This document shows, piece after piece, positions 37,690 through 51,059 of a stretch of 64,000 nt of DNA. How positions within the stretch are numbered: the stretch's first letter is position 1; each line of letters opens with the position of its first letter. The position numbers were made by a program, and so were the translations under genes. A model generated the notes under the pieces. The model made no database searches. It worked only from the letters and a program-made list of their open reading frames with translations, and had not been told where the DNA came from. This DNA is from Epiperipatus broadwayi (Eukaryota > Onychophora > Udeonychophora > Euonychophora > Peripatidae), in assembly GCA_028023455.1 (NCBI GenBank), contig JAQFVV010006215.1:8045230-8109229 (forward strand), written 5' to 3'.

Positions 37690-38660
37690 AAAATTAAATT
37701 GATTTAAAAAAGGGAAGATGAAAAATTGGCTACCTTTCAGGCTAAGTTCATTTCTCATATTTATTTATATAATAATATTTCTTCTTATATTTATTTATAT
37801 AATATTAAAATCTTTATTCTCACATTTATGTCCATAATATTAAAATCTTTTGTTCAATTTACATTAAATATTAAAAAAACTTATATGACAGCTAATCAGA
37901 TGTAATAATGACTGCATAGGAAACTCTCAATTCAAAATGCAAGGCAGAGATTTTACGAGAAAAAGATGGTTTCTCATAAAATCTCTGCCTTGTGTTTTGA
38001 CTTGAGAGTTTCCTATGCGGTCATTATTACATCTGATTGGCTGTCATATAAGCATTTTTAAGGTGCTTCTGTCAAAGGTTTCAGCCTTTCACGGTATTAT
38101 TATATCATCTGCTTGTGCTTAATAAATTAATATTAAAAAAAATTTCTTAAAGAAACCAATTTAAAAAAACAACATTCTTTCCATAGGCAATCAATTAAAA
38201 AAACTATTACAAAAAATGCTGTTAAATTTCGCAATTGCAAAATCAGGGAAAAATTAAATTACAAAAATGACAGAGTTTTAGGCTGTGTACATTTCTTTAT
38301 AATATTTAAATCTTTTGTTTAATTTACATTAAATCTTTAAAAAAAAGTTAAATCAACCAATTTAAAAAAAGATGTCCTTTCCATAAACAACCAATCAAAA
38401 AAACTATTACAAAAACACTGTCTAATTTTATTAAAGAAAAATATATATCGGTAATGCTATAGAAAAAAACCTTTTAAATTTGTTTAAAGTAAAATACATA
38501 TTCAAAAGTATAAAAATAGAGCTGAAAGCAGGGAGCTTTTGTATTGTGATATAATAACGGTCTTTCAATTCTCACATTTAAAATTTTTGTTTAATTTACA
38601 TTAAATCTTTAAAAAATTTGTTACAGCAACCAATTAAAAAAAAACATAGGCCTTTACAAG
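37690..38660 (+). repeat. Tandem array of a ~230-270-bp unit, MITE-interrupted
   Basis: The pattern TTTAATTTACATTAAAT.TTTAAAAAA, then CAACCAATTTAAAAAAA, CTTTCCATA..CAA.CAATTAAAAAAACTATTACAAAAA, recurs from about 37855, 38140, 38319 and 38592. Copies are diverged. The TIR element at 37880-38052 sits inside the first. Confidence 0.65.
37880..38052. mobile_element. MITE-like inverted repeat, 173 bp
   Basis: Nearly perfect arms: CTTATATGACAGCTAATCAG (37880) against CTGATTGGCTGTCATATAAG (ending 38052). The centre pairs GCAAGGCAGAGATTTTA against TAAAATCTCTGCCTTG. The short loop is about 10 bases. Confidence 0.85.
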
Positions 38661-39390
38661 GCCGGGTGCAGCTGATATATATACATTTTCCAAAATTTGA
38701 AATAAGTTTCTTACAGAGTAAAAATGGTACTTTGGGATTAGTGATGCTGTGATGTAATCACCCGACCATAATTATTCTAAATTTGCGAATATATTTTCAT
38801 TGCTTGTGAAGTATCACTTTAAGTTTGAGTTCAAGTTAATTTTAAAAAATTATTATGAACCTGACATAAATAAAAGATTTGAATTAAATAAAATGAATCT
38901 TGAAAATTGCTTTTATTTACTTATTTTTTTTATCCAAAAAATCTTTTATATATATCATATTCATAATAAATTTTTTAAAATTAATTTGAATTCAAATTTT
39001 TTACATATAAAGTTTGTAATCATAATAATTTTTTAAAATTTAGTTCAATTCAAAAACTCAATTTTTAAATATAAAGTTTGCTAATCTTTAAAAAAAAAAA
39101 AGACAAACATAATGTGTTAGAATAATGTGCAAAGTTAGAAAATCATAGCAATGCTAAGTCTATGCAAGCCTGCTGCAATGTATTACCATTAATGAACTAT
39201 TTCAACAATATATTCCTATTTGTTTTTTTAATTTCAATTAACTGATAATTAATACAAAATATATAATTTTTATGATGCATAAAATTTCAAGAATCTCATT
39301 TAGTTCAATACTTTTAGGTAAATAACTAGGTTTGCTTGTATATATATATAGCTCAGATATTATGCATATGTATAAAAAACGCATTAGATA

Positions 39391-39523
39391 ACCCTCATGC
39401 TTAAATAAACCAATTTTTGTCAAAGCAACACTGCAATTAGATAGTAAATGAAAACCTAATTATAATGTTGCCTTGACAACAGATTGTTTACATTTTAAAA
39501 AGTTTATTTAAGCACGAGGGCTG
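39391..39523. mobile_element. Small TIR element (CATGCTTAAATAAA family), copy 2
   Basis: The ends pair as CCCTCATGCTTAAATAAAC against GTTTATTTAAGCACGAGGG. The interior shares AATTAGATAGTAAATGA and GCCTTGACAACAGATTG with 22446-22592. Confidence 0.75.
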
Positions 39524-39659
39524 TGGCAAATGATTTAATATGTTTTTTGTTGGCATTTGTGATCTAATATATATATATGAAGGATAGCTGTGAATATATA
39601 AATTAATACTATAAAATATGAGATAAATAAAACAAACTAATTATTATTAAATGTAGATC

Positions 39660-40800
39660 TACTCCAGCTACACTTTTAATATTGCAGCATACTGGCCTGA
39701 CAAGTGGAAAAGTTAAATATAGATGGTGAAGATCACCAATAGCACCTATAACCAAACCACAACTATAAAGAGTATAATCTGCAATCACATTACCAGGCTA
39801 TAGAACTTATTGGCTTCTAAATTGAAACGCCTACCACCCAAAGCATTTTATTTGTTTTGAGTAACAATCCTCAGGCACCAGCTAATCACAATGTATAATT
39901 AGTATGCCTGGATGACAGGTAAACATATTTAGCACTTGTCTAAACCTTTTGCTAGCTCTTTTGTTTATTTAAAGGAATATAAATTATAATAAGCCACTTA
40001 AGGCTTGATTAATTACAAATTATCTATGGTAGTATACTTTATAAGAGAGACAACCAAATGATACATGGCAAACAAATAATTTATTCTTAAAACATTTTGA
40101 ATTAAAAAGTAATACTAAAATATTATAGTAACAAAAATTATACATTATAAATATGAATACGCACACACACTTTGAACTATAGTTCATTATTTAAAAGAAA
40201 GCTTTTAAAAAATATTAAAATGCACGCACATACTAGAGTTTGTCTTAGACAGTAATTATAGGGAACACTTAATTGATAATTACAAGAAAACACTTAAAGA
40301 TGATTTAAGATTGCTGTGGCTTTTAAAGTTCAATAAAGTCAATATCAGTTTATGACAGCAAGTTCATAATTACCTAAGATTTTGCACTTTTATTTTGGGA
40401 ATATGGCTTCTCGCTTTAATCTACTGAATTGGTTACCAACCGGTTGGATTTTGGGCTTCTTAGTAGTTTTAGTTATAGGCTGACTTTCTTCGTTTATTTA
40501 GATAGACATTTTTGATGACTCAGATTATTATGTGGGCATGAGTTCTAACTGGAGGACTTCTGGTGTTCTGGAGGACCAGGATTGGATAGTGGCCTCATGC
40601 TCTATTGGCTGCTTAGCACTGCATGGTTTTAATAGAGATTCATGAATCAAATATCAAACACAATCAGAAATCAGTTCGAATGATGATGAATAGATTTGTA
40701 GTCCTTTTATATGCTACCCTCTCATTGTCTCTTTTATCACTCCAATTCAGTTTAATTAATTGGTAAATTTGTATTAATTATATTTCTCATTTGCTTAATC
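39660..40800 (+). repeat. Degenerate dispersed block, copy 2
   Basis: Related in order of short motifs to 35940-36900. Nothing coding is seen. Confidence 0.35.
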
Positions 40801-43056
40801 TGCATACCTGCTTGAATTAATCTAGCCTCTTGATAAGATATGGCTCTGAATTATTTCCCATTGTTTTTGTTTATTGTATTTTATAGTTATTGTTCCCATT
40901 CTTTTATTTATCAGTCGTGCAATCTTTAAGTAAATTTCAATTTATATGCTTTCCTTTTATATTTTAACCCAATTTCACTTTTACACATATATTTTCTTTT
41001 TATTTTTTTTAAGTAAAATTCATAAAAAGAAAGAACTCTAATTTTGACTTTTTATTTAGTTAAATTTCTTCCCCATCTAATTGTTTTTTATTTTTTTTAA
41101 AACTAGTAAACTTATATTAATAAATGACTCAGTGTTTTGCTCTTTGGCGATCTGCGATTATAAAAAAAACTTTAACTTTCTAAATAAACTTGTTTCTTAA
41201 ATTCCTTTAAATTATATTTCTATTTCTTAACTTTCTAAATCAAATTTCTCTTTAGTAAACCTTCTAAATTATTTTTTTCATCAAGATTTTTATTTTAATC
41301 ATATCTTGATAAATAATTCCGTAATATTTTTGTTTAAAATCCTTTAACTACTTATAAATTCTTTTATATTAAAATTTTACTGTATATAAACAAACCTGTA
41401 CTTACATGAGACAATTTGAGAAATTGTTACTTGTAGTATATTACATAAGATTCTCTAATATAAAATTGAATATGAAGATAGCAAAAATTAAAAAAAGAGA
41501 GAATAAAAACTCATGTAAAAGAATATAAAATACTGCATTAAAAACAATATCTAGCTTTTGATGAACTGACATATTATTCTATAAGGCAACAAAAAATACT
41601 TTCATTTGAAAATGCTGATTGATTATTTACAACTGAAAGACATTTTACTGCTGACAACTATAAAACTGTTTGATAATTTAATTAATTTTTATACACTGCT
41701 AATAACTTACTTTTTATCCATTAATTAAAATAACTTGACTGGTATAGCTCAATTCACAAATTTTGATTATGAAATTATTAAACAATTTTAATGATTGCAA
41801 ATGCATGACAAAAAGTAGGTTGCACTTTCATGTAAATGTAAAAAGTCATTATATTGTTTAACTTTCAAAGTTAACCATTCAAAGTAGAATTTGATAAAAA
41901 TCAGTATTCATCCCAAATATCTATCAATTACAAGCAAAGACATATGTGAAAATAAAATCCACTCTGAATTCAATTTAAATAATAATCTATTTTTTATATT
42001 GATATTCTAGGAACTGTTACAACCACAAATATGGCTAAGTTCAAACATGACTATTAAACTCAAAGTTTTGAAAAAGAATCTTTTTAACAAAATTGATTAA
42101 TCAAACTGCACACAAGTGTCTAAATGAATAAATAGCTAATCATATAAATAAATAGAGAACAACAATATTTCATCATTATTCAATATCTTATCACAAAATC
42201 GGGGTATTGTCAGGTGTTAAATGATATAAAATATGCCAGTCCCCATAATCATCAGGGTGTACATAGCATAATATAATTAGCATTTTAAATTTAAATATAA
42301 AATTTAAAAATGCTTGTTCACATTGATAAATAAAATTTTGTAATTAACTTTTATTAAACAAAAAATTGATAATAGAATGTTCATTTCTTAGCTTCTAAGA
42401 AATGAACTACAGCAATTCAGAACAATGTTCATCACATATGATTTGCAATACTTTTATGATTTTTTCATAATATTAAAAATATCTTTCTGCGTTATGCAAA
42501 AGATTATGCTATGGCTGAATATACAACAAAAAAATTATAATTTATTTTAGAAATAATTACTTTTATTTGCTGTTTTTCTAAAAACTTAAAAAAAAAACAT
42601 AAAAAAAATAATATTGGATATTCCAATTAATCCATGATATTATAGTAAATGAATATTTCCAAATACAGGGCTTAAAACAAAGATAAAAAAAATTTAAATG
42701 TATAGAATATATTTATGTTAAAAAGGAGGTTGCCTTAACAGTTAGAAATTGTTGATTGTTACTGATATTGTCTAAGTGATGACTGGTTTTTAATGATGGA
42801 ATATATTGTATAGGTAGTAAAATAAAGTCTTGTTAAAATTTCTGGAACTTTTCTTCCTTTTACCAAAACAATATATCTCTCTTATGTTTGTGCATGCATA
42901 AATTTAGTCTTTTTTTTATTATAATAAATTCGTAAATATATTTTCAAATTTTTTTTTGGTTTATCAGTTCCTCATCTCAATCCCATCATATTACAACATT
43001 TGCCAATGAGGAACTCAGAGCACTATTCCTCATTATACATGTATTTAACAAACAAT

Positions 43057-43555
43057 CTCCACTCTTCAGATGAATTAAAGGTATCAAGCATATAAATTGC
43101 CATACTCATGTTCACAGATCAATACCCTTCACCTGAGTTTCTGTGTTGGTGGGAGGTTGTTATGTAGTGGGATTTAGATGGGAGAAGTGCTGATAAAAAC
43201 CAAAAAAATTGTATGCGTGTGTGTATATATATATAAAGAAAATAAAGGACATCTTGGTGGAAGAGTGATATGTCTGTCTGCTACATTCATAAACTGAATT
43301 CAAACTTTATTCTTCAGATAAATTAAAGGTATTAAGCACACGAATTGCCATGTTTATGCTCACAGATCAATATCTTTCATCTGGGTTTCTGTGATGGTGG
43401 AAGGTTGTGATGTTTCCGGATTCAGATAAAAATGTGATAAAAAGTTAAAAATTATACATGTGGGTATATATATATACATAAGCAAAATGAAGAGAATCTC
43501 TTGTGTGCAAAAGTTGCATTTTTGCCTGCTATGCCCATAATATGAGTTTAAATCC
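43057..43555 (+). repeat. Tandem duplication, about 250 bp x 2
   Basis: TCTTCAGATGAATTAAAGGTAT, AATTGCCAT, TCACAGATCAATA, TTTCATCTG-like, TTTCTGTG and GGAGGTTGT, then a TATATATATA run and a GTCTGC.TGCTA-like stretch, recur in order in two adjacent units. The frame at 43360-43581 is a by-product. Confidence 0.8.
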
Positions 43556-43935
43556 CAGAAGAGGGAAAACATGAATTTCAAATTTCAATTAGGCTTATAA
43601 TTTTTTTACTTTTCTTTCATGAAACCAAATCATAGTTTAATTCAGCTAATTATCCAATATTGGTCAGTGAATGGGTGTCTAAGTAAAATGTAAAACAAGG
43701 ATGGAAAAAAATTCAAATCCTCACCACCTTTCATTTGGCTAATTTAGTGAGCAATTGATTTTTCTTTATTCATTATTTCTTTGTAGAGAGTTTTGAATAA
43801 TCTTTGACCTGCAATTAGCTATTTAATCTTTTTATCTATATTTAAGCAAAATTAAAATTCAAACTTTATTTTTGAAAAATGAATAATAATCTTTTTTTTT
43901 TTTTTAAAAAAAAAAAGAAGAAGCTAAAACAATAA

Positions 43936-44299
43936 ATATAGGGTATATGAGCACAGACTTTCACACCACTCCCCATTCTATCTCATATCACAGATACACT
44001 TGAACACATATATGTCGAAAAGATAAATAATCACCAATACACGTATTTCATGCTAAACAGTTGAAGAGTTAGAGTAGATTGAAGCCTGTCCATTAAAGTA
44101 TGGAGATTGGCTATCTTAATATATATTTGAGCACTTATTGCATATGTGTAGAGATGATAATTTGGACCAACTGATGATTGCTGGTTTAGCATGAAATACA
44201 TATATTGGTGATTATTTATCTTTTCGATATATATGTATTCAAGTGTATCAGTGATATTAGATAGAGTGGTGTGAAAGTCTGTGCTCATATACCCTATAT
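43936..44299. mobile_element. Fold-back element, ~120-bp arms
   Basis: TATAGGGTATATGAGCAC at 43937 pairs with GTGCTCATATACCCTATA at 44281. Inner pairing is GTATTTCATGCTAAAC against GTTTAGCATGAAATAC. The loop is about 120 bp. The frame at 44031-44288 is a by-product of the inverted structure. Confidence 0.85.
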
Positions 44300-44470
44300 A
44301 TTAAATATATTGATAGAGGTATATAATAAGCCTATATGTCAGTTAAAACAATAAATGTAAAAATTAAACCTTTTAATTTATTTAGCCAGAGTTACAATCT
44401 GAAATACTGATGCTAATAATAATTATTATAATTAAAACATTTAAAATAAAAAAAATATATAACGCATTAC

Positions 44471-44544
44471 CTTTGAGCAATTTTGAAATGATTCAAATTA
44501 TTCAAATCTTGTAGAGTAAAAACAGCACTTATGTTTTCTTTCAA
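44471..44544 (-). CDS. Cadherin gene exon: short EC repeat segment
   Basis: This 74-bp exon has a strong acceptor (TTTTTTTCAG) and donor AAAG|GTAATG, starting in phase 0 and leaving two bases of a codon. It encodes LKENISAVFTLQDLNN then NHFKIAQ, matching the xxNAxIxYxL strand and the FxIxxxTG strand of an EC repeat. It joins YEDSPLEIKVIQIE (previous exon) to STGWITT (next exon). The DxD calcium residues expected between the two strands are missing, so either this repeat has lost them or a small exon was missed. Confidence 0.85.
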
Positions 44545-46671
44545 CTGAAAAAAATATTTTTCTTTTGAATTAATATTATCATATACAATACTAATTAAAT
44601 GTTTTTAACTGTATACATTATTAATTATAGAGATAAGCAATTATTATGATTCAGACACAAATTTTTTAGTAATACAAATAATATTATGCTATTTTTTAAA
44701 TTTAAATTAAACATACTGAATATAATGGCAAACTCTGAACTATTCACCTATTAAGAGCCAATTCCCACTTTAAATCATTCAGTTATTTTTTTTATTAATT
44801 ATTTTGCCCAGCATGAATGTTAAATTATGGAATATAAAGTTATAAAACTGATTATATTCAAATTTCTTATAACTCCCAAACAATTAGTTATTATTTATTT
44901 AACATTTTTCAAAATCAAACTTGATTTTTTTGCTATATTGTTTAAAATCTGCTTTTTTATTGCAACATTTATTTTTATTTAATATTTTCTTGGAGACTCT
45001 TTCCTCTGTACATGTAAAAGTAAGACTAGGAAATTATGTAAAAGTGTTTATCCTACTTTTTAATCTATTTGGTTTACACTTTATGGCTTATTCTGTAAAT
45101 AACTAAAGTTTAGAAAAGTTAGTTGAAGAGTTAAGTTAATACTCTTGTAGATATGGGAATAAAAAGGCTCACTTTCTCATACTGTTGTATTAATAGAAAA
45201 TAATTTGAATCTAACTCTGTGATCTCACCTGGTAGATATTAGCTTAGATTGACTTGTGCCCCACAGATTCATGCCTAGATATAGCATATTGATGTAGTTT
45301 GAAAACCTAAGAGAACTTTCTAAGAGCTAGAAAGCAAAAAAATTTTAAGTGGTGAAAGAGACTGCTGTCAGTAGATCACAGAAAAGGTACCAATGCCCCA
45401 AATGTGTGTGAGTTTGATACAAAACATCCTACATATTGGCTACTGTATAATAAGCATATTAATACATTTTTAAAAAAATAAACAGTGAGATCAGAGTGCC
45501 TTAATAACCAATAAGAATTGAGGATCATTTACCCTGCACTTGATCAGAACATATCTGAAAACATAGTGTGAACATGATAACCCAATGAAAATAACAGGAA
45601 TGGTCTAAATTCTAATCAAAAGTAATAAACAAAGTCAGTGGCAGCATAAAAGCAATAATAGATTATGACTGTTTTAAGCTGCTAGGCACAGAAATAGAAG
45701 ATATAATAGCATAAGACTTTCACATATATTGTTATAATAAAGCTAAATTAAATCCTTCAATATTATCAGTGTTCTTGGATCATTAAAGACAAGTAAGTCA
45801 TGTTTTCAGTATTAATGAAGTAAAAGTGGTTTGCAGTGCACACTATAATGGGAAACCTAAAATTAAAAAAGCTTTGTGATGAATAGGAATCTAGTAGTTT
45901 TCAAGTATTGTTCAGAATATTATGTAATTGAAATATCAATTTCATAACTTCCTTTGTAGATTTAAGGTATGTAACAACTTTTTTTTTTTTTTAATTTGAT
46001 AACTGTTGCCTTTGACAAAAATGCTGAGTAATGAAAAAGCATTTAGGATATATTATTTATTCACTGCATTTCTCTTATTGTTTCTGGGGTTAATATTACC
46101 ATATTTTTGATTATATTTTACTGATGGAATTTATATATATATATATAGTATAATGTACAAATTCTATGTATTATACATGTATGCTAGTAAAGCATGCACA
46201 TTAAGTACTATGAATTACATAAATGCACATATATAAAGTATATAAAATAGATGTATTAGTAACAAATAGTATTGTTAATTATCCACTTGTTTGTAAAATA
46301 AATAATGTGTGTGATCATTGGTACAAGATTTGATAATATAACCTCCAACTACAGAAAAACAATAGTGATCAAAAAGATAAAAAAAAAAAAACAGTAAAAA
46401 GTCTAAATGCCTTTTGCTTTAGCCATAACCAACAATCTCAAAGACTGATTCCACCCTTAAGTGGGAAAGCATGTCTAGATAACAATGTAAAGACTAAGCC
46501 TTATAACTTATTCTGCAAGTAACTAAGTTTAGAAATGTTAGTATAACTTTCCATTAAAAATTTAGTCTGGTAATCTATACTTGCTACAATATAATAGACT
46601 CATTTGGTAATAGTGTTGTATTTAGATTTGATCTACAAATCATACTTTTATTTCATTAAAGCAATGTTTCC

Positions 46672-47056
46672 CAAAGTGGGGTACATGTACACTTGGAAGT
46701 ACGTGAAGAGCTTAGTGGGGGATATGCGCAGCACCAAACTTTGACTGCATCTGATGCAACAAGCAGTTTAATGTTTTTTATTACAAGCATATAAAAATAA
46801 TAAAAAACTTTTTTACTTATTAGTATTGTGTATGTGTATCCATGGCATCAACAAGCATTTTGATTCTACGTATTCCTCCAGTCTATGTCTCAGATAATGT
46901 GTTACATACAATACTCATTCACATACACATTGAAGTGTTACAGCACCTGCATGTGTATTTTTAGCTTTCGTATATGCAATTTTTTTGATGAGGGGTACTT
47001 AGCATTACAAAAATTATTAAAGAGGTACACGGGTATTGAAAGTTTGTGAAACACAG
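46672..47056. mobile_element. hAT-type MITE with exact 8-bp target duplication
   Basis: CATTAAAG occurs at 46664-46671 and again at 47057-47064, directly bordering the element. The ends are imperfect TIRs: CAATGTTTCCCAAAGT on the left and the complement of ACTTTGTGAAACACAG-like sequence on the right (CTGTGTTTCACAAACT). Eight-bp duplications and TIRs of the CAGTGTTTCCCAAA type are hallmarks of the hAT superfamily. At 385 bp with no frame it is non-autonomous. Confidence 0.88.
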
Positions 47057-47208
47057 CATTAAAGTATTAATTTTACTTAACACCCATGTATCTTTTTCTT
47101 AATTAAAGCACTTTAGTAGAAATTAATTTAAGACTAGTCCAGATCATGCTTTCACACCTTAGATAATAGTTCAGTTTCAACTCACCATCTATGAATTTAT
47201 GTCCAGAC

Positions 47209-47625
47209 CAGCGGTTCCCAATATTTTTTTGGCCATGCTCCTGCTAAAAATCTCTGTAATTCTGATATCCTTTCCCTATGACATATAATTTTTATTATTC
47301 AAAAGTTAACTCCTATTCAAGTTGAGAGAGCCTACAAGACCATTAATGAAAGGATAGTTGAAGTACAATGGTGTTTCGAGCCATTTTACTTGCTCTAAGT
47401 AACAACAAAGGTTTAGAAATAAAAGTTATCTAATCAGAAAAGATACTGAGAAGATGGTATGGAAAGAGGGAACTTTAAAAACACATCTTTTAATTTATGA
47501 ATAAGATGTAAGAATAATTAGCAGGCTTTCAAATTACTAAAAAAAAATTTCCAAAAAAATTCACTGCTAATAACTCATTCTCAAATTGCCCCCTTAAAAA
47601 TCAAATTGCCCATTTGTAGAGTGTG
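47209..47625. mobile_element. hAT-type MITE or remnant with 8-bp target duplication
   Basis: GTCCAGAC (47201-47208) and GTCTAGAC (47626-47633) flank it with one mismatch. The left end CAGCGGTTCCCAA is a classic hAT TIR; the right end is more eroded. It is 417 bp without coding capacity, and sits only 145 bp from the first hAT MITE. Confidence 0.75.
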
Positions 47626-48162
47626 GTCTAGACTAAATAGTCAATATTATTTAAAATTTTAGAAAATGAATGATTTTAATACTAAGTTTTATTCTACCTT
47701 GTCTGACCGAATTCAAAGACATTTCTTTCTAAAGCTTTTGCCAAAGTGCATACAAAAGTTATTTAATAAAACAATATCTCCAGTCTACAATATCTCCAGT
47801 CTGAAAGACTCCCTTTATCTTTAACTATTCATATTCAATTTCAACCTTAAAGCACATATTAGTATTATATTATGTTGTAAAACTCTGTGTTAAAAAAACA
47901 AACAAGAGTTTTCAATTTATTCCTTCAAGGCAAAGTTAGCAATAGCTTTTAGTATGAAGAAATTTTACTTATAGCACACAATATCATAGATAATTGGCTG
48001 TACAATATGAATATTTTGTAAGGTTAATGCATCTTAATACTTCTGACTGAAATAAATTGTCTCATTTAATTTGTAATATCATCTGTAATTGTATTGTCAA
48101 TGAAAGTTTACCACTGTGCTAATTCAGGATGCACATCAGAAACAAAATGTAGGAGATGAACA

Positions 48163-48872
48163 AAGGGTTTGGCTGAATTGCAGGGTTCAGACTCATATCA
48201 AAAAATATGAACACTCACAATTTAATATGTATAATTTATTAGAACAAGTATACATACATATTATATAATCAATAAATAAAATTTGACATATAACTTAGTC
48301 AATAATGAGCTGGTCGTGCCGAATAATTGGACTCACTTCCAGATGTATATGCCTCACGAGTTCTAAACTTAACTCTTTTGGCTGTACTGGACAGCTTGCC
48401 TTGATTTTGTTAAATTCTGGCTGTACTAGACAGCATAGTCATAGCAGCTTCCAGTCTTATTGTGGAATTGCCTCACTGTGTAGATGTATGAGTGGGGAGT
48501 ATAGTAGAAATACCTTCACTGTCGAAAGTGGTTTCAATGGAGAGCTCATTAAGTCATTCAGGTAGACAAACATTCTCTCTCTTAAGAGCATGGACTGTCA
48601 TTTAGTTTTAGACAGATGTTCTCTGGCTTGCCTTAAAAAAGGCTATTTTGCCAGTTTCCCTCCCTTACTGTCAGCAATCAGATTCAGAGAACTAACCAAT
48701 GGTAGGATTTTATACTTGTTTACACATTGGTCGAACTTAACTTTCAATCTTTGGCCATGTTTATACACTGGTTATCCATGTTTACACATTGGTTAGCAGC
48801 AATTCATGCTCAATTCGATCAGGTAAGAAAGAATCTGGACTAGTCCTTTTGAAAGCAAGATCAGATATGACA
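48163..48872 (-). mobile_element. 3' LTR of element F
   Basis: It matches 51060-51758 in the same orientation over about 700 bp. Shared blocks are GGTTTGGCTGAAT, CAATTTAATATGTATAATTTA, TTGCCTCACTGTGTAGATGTAT, GGTTTCAATGGAGAGC and CTTACTGTCAGCAATCA. Read on the minus strand it starts TGTCATATC just after a purine tract at 48883-48873. Divergence between the two LTRs is appreciable, so the insertion is not recent. Confidence 0.8.
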
Positions 48873-48885
48873 TCCCTCCCCCTGG
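48873..48885 (-). other. Polypurine tract of element F
   Basis: On the minus strand GGGGGAGGGA lies immediately before the TGTCATATC that starts the 3' LTR. Confidence 0.65.
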
Positions 48886-48906
48886 CTATAACCCTGAATG
48901 CAGTCA

Positions 48907-50543
48907 TCAAGATGTTGTCTGCTTTGTTTCTATCTCAGGTTTATTGCTGTTTTTATCTTGTTCATCTTCCTTATTTGATAGACTTGTCCCTGGGTGTTTG
49001 CTTGGGTTGTTGCTGTCTTCAGTTTGGTGATCAACATTCCTGCTTGATGTATTTGTTTCTGTGTGTTTTAGTCTCAGTTGGTTTAGGTGGCGATGATGTT
49101 GATACCCTTCTGCTGTTTGGGCTACTACAGGGTAGAGTCCTTTGCTGCTGGTATCCATTTTGGGAATCCATAGTACATTCTACATAGCACCTGAATGCCT
49201 ATTTGTACTTTTATCTTGCTATTTTCTTTTTCTACAGTTTTGGAATCAGGTTTCAGGACTGACATGTTAGTTTGCAGAGGTCTATTGAATAGCAGCTCTA
49301 CTGGAGCCTTTCCTGTTGCTGTACTTGGTGTGGAGTGCTGTGCTAGCAGTTTTCCAGCAGTCCTGGTGTTGCAGCTTCCTGTATTCATTTTCTTTGATGT
49401 TGTGACCTGGTTCACTTTTGTCACTGCAAAGCCTAAGTGACTGACCCAGTCATGGCCTAATATGTTAATATGATCACCTGATGCCACCACCATTTGTAGG
49501 TGTATAGTCTTGCTGGGCATAGTAATTTTAACTGTTGTTTGGCCCAACAATTTTATTTTATTGCACTGATAGTCTGTGATAGACTTGCTGCTAGGGTACA
49601 GTGTATATTATTTATACTTATTAAAGATAGCCCAAATCTTTTTTGAAACAATAGACCCTGATGACCCTGTGTCCAGTTTCATTGAGACTGGCATATCTTT
49701 AATTATAATACTATGTATAAATCCAGACTGATTGTCTTTATGATTTATAAAGGCAACTTGTTTATTTTTCTGACTAGTTTCCATTGCTGTTTTTTCCAAT
49801 GGGGTTTTCCATTCTCATATTGGCTATCAGTCTTTTTAATTTCAGACATGCAACCTTTATATGTCCGACTCACTTGCAAAATGTACATGTTGTATAATGA
49901 TGCAGGTATTCTAAATGTGAGTGCATTTGTCCATTGCATCTATAACAATGCTTTATACTTCTTGTTGTTGAATTATCTGAGCTGGTTAGGTGTTTGATCG
50001 ACCCAGTGTTATGCTCGATTTTTTTGCACATTATACTTAGTAATTTTTTTTAATGGATTTGCCTGGATAACTATTGATTCTGCTAGTACTTCTTGGGCTA
50101 CAGCTGTTTCAAAATTTAAATCTGTCATTATTAGCATTTTAAGTTGATCATTTATGCCACACATAAAATGATAATGAAGCGCTATATTCAGGAAGTCTTT
50201 GAACTCGCACTTTAATGCCAATGTCTGGATTCACACTGCAAACTCTCTAGCTTTCCCCCCCTGCTCTTGAATGCAGAGAATGAAATAATATCTCTGCATT
50301 ATTGTCAAAGGTTTTGAAGATAAATAATCTGCATCGCTAATGTTTTGTCAAAATCCAAGTCAGTCAGCTTTTCTGACGTAGATTGTGAGCTCAGGATCTC
50401 ATAAGTTTGAGGGTCTATTATTGTCATTAATGTGGCTAATTTTACCTCAGGCTTCTTGATCTGATTATCTTGTAGTTAAAATATTAATTGCCCTCAAGTT
50501 GGTCTGGGTCAAAAGCTTCCATAGAGTCAATAGAATTAGCCAT
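48907..50543 (-). pseudogene. gag-protease-integrase tail of element F, no RT
   Basis: Reading the minus strand: gag starts at 50543 (MANSIDSMEAF) but meets stops. A gag helix region lies at 50221-50009. A damaged zinc-knuckle region is near 49900. Protease SMKLDTGSSGS is near 49670, with HINILGHDWVSHLGF (flap and second half) near 49460. The frame passes directly into HSTPSTATGKAPVELLF near 49330, which belongs to the C-terminal part of integrase (element D has HSTPCATGKSPAELIF). A second frame (49158-48907) has the RRHLNQLR-like HHRHLNQLRLKH motif and an acidic tail. RT, RNase H and the integrase core are absent, and the protease to integrase-tail join lies inside one open frame (49550-49125). 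Confidence 0.7.
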
Positions 50544-51035
50544 TTTAAAATTTCCCCTCTTCATACGAGAAACAAAGTACCAATTTTTATTTTTGTGAGT
50601 TATCACTTGTAATTTTAAATTTTGACAGCTATTGTTTGTAACTGTCTCAACAAAGCTAACAATCCACTAGGGAGAGCTTCGGTTGATTTATTATGAGTTA
50701 TGCACTCGTGATTAAGATTTTTAATTAACACCCTCATAATGTTTGTGGTTAATTTGTCTTATGAATTTGCTGAATCTGTTTTTCATTTGGGCAGATCTAA
50801 GTGATATATTTTATCATCGATTTGTGAATATGACAAGTTTGTTTTGCACTCGCATATTTTTTCCAAACTGCCGAATCTGATTTTATTCAGGCAAAATAGT
50901 TATTTTAATACAATGAATGTCTTTAACTTCTACTACTCATGTATTAATCTATTTTTTCTGGAAATGGGGAAAATATTCATTTCTTTTGGATTTGGCATAT
51001 TTTATACTATTTTTCCAGTCAATGGGAAAAATCTT

Positions 51036-51055
51036 CCGTTTGTCTGGCTGCACCA
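51036..51055 (-). other. Primer-binding site of element F
   Basis: On the minus strand TGGTGCAGCCAGACAAACG begins at 51055, just downstream of the 5' LTR end, and has the TGG start of a tRNA 3'-end complement. The tRNA is not assigned. Confidence 0.55.
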
Positions 51056-51059
51056 AATC

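Larger units (their letters stand above)
35327..44470 (-). other. Cadherin intron, 9.1 kb
   Basis: Non-coding. It contains two distantly related degenerate blocks (35940-36900 and 39660-40800), a compound microsatellite (37447-37508), a tandem array interrupted by a MITE (37690-38660), a second CATGCTTAAATAAA element (39391-39523), a 250-bp tandem duplication (43057-43555) and a fold-back element (43936-44299). Confidence 0.7.

Noticed and set aside
48305-49187. Plus-strand frames rich in Cys, Leu and Phe
   Set aside because: They are antisense to the LTR and integrase tail of element F.
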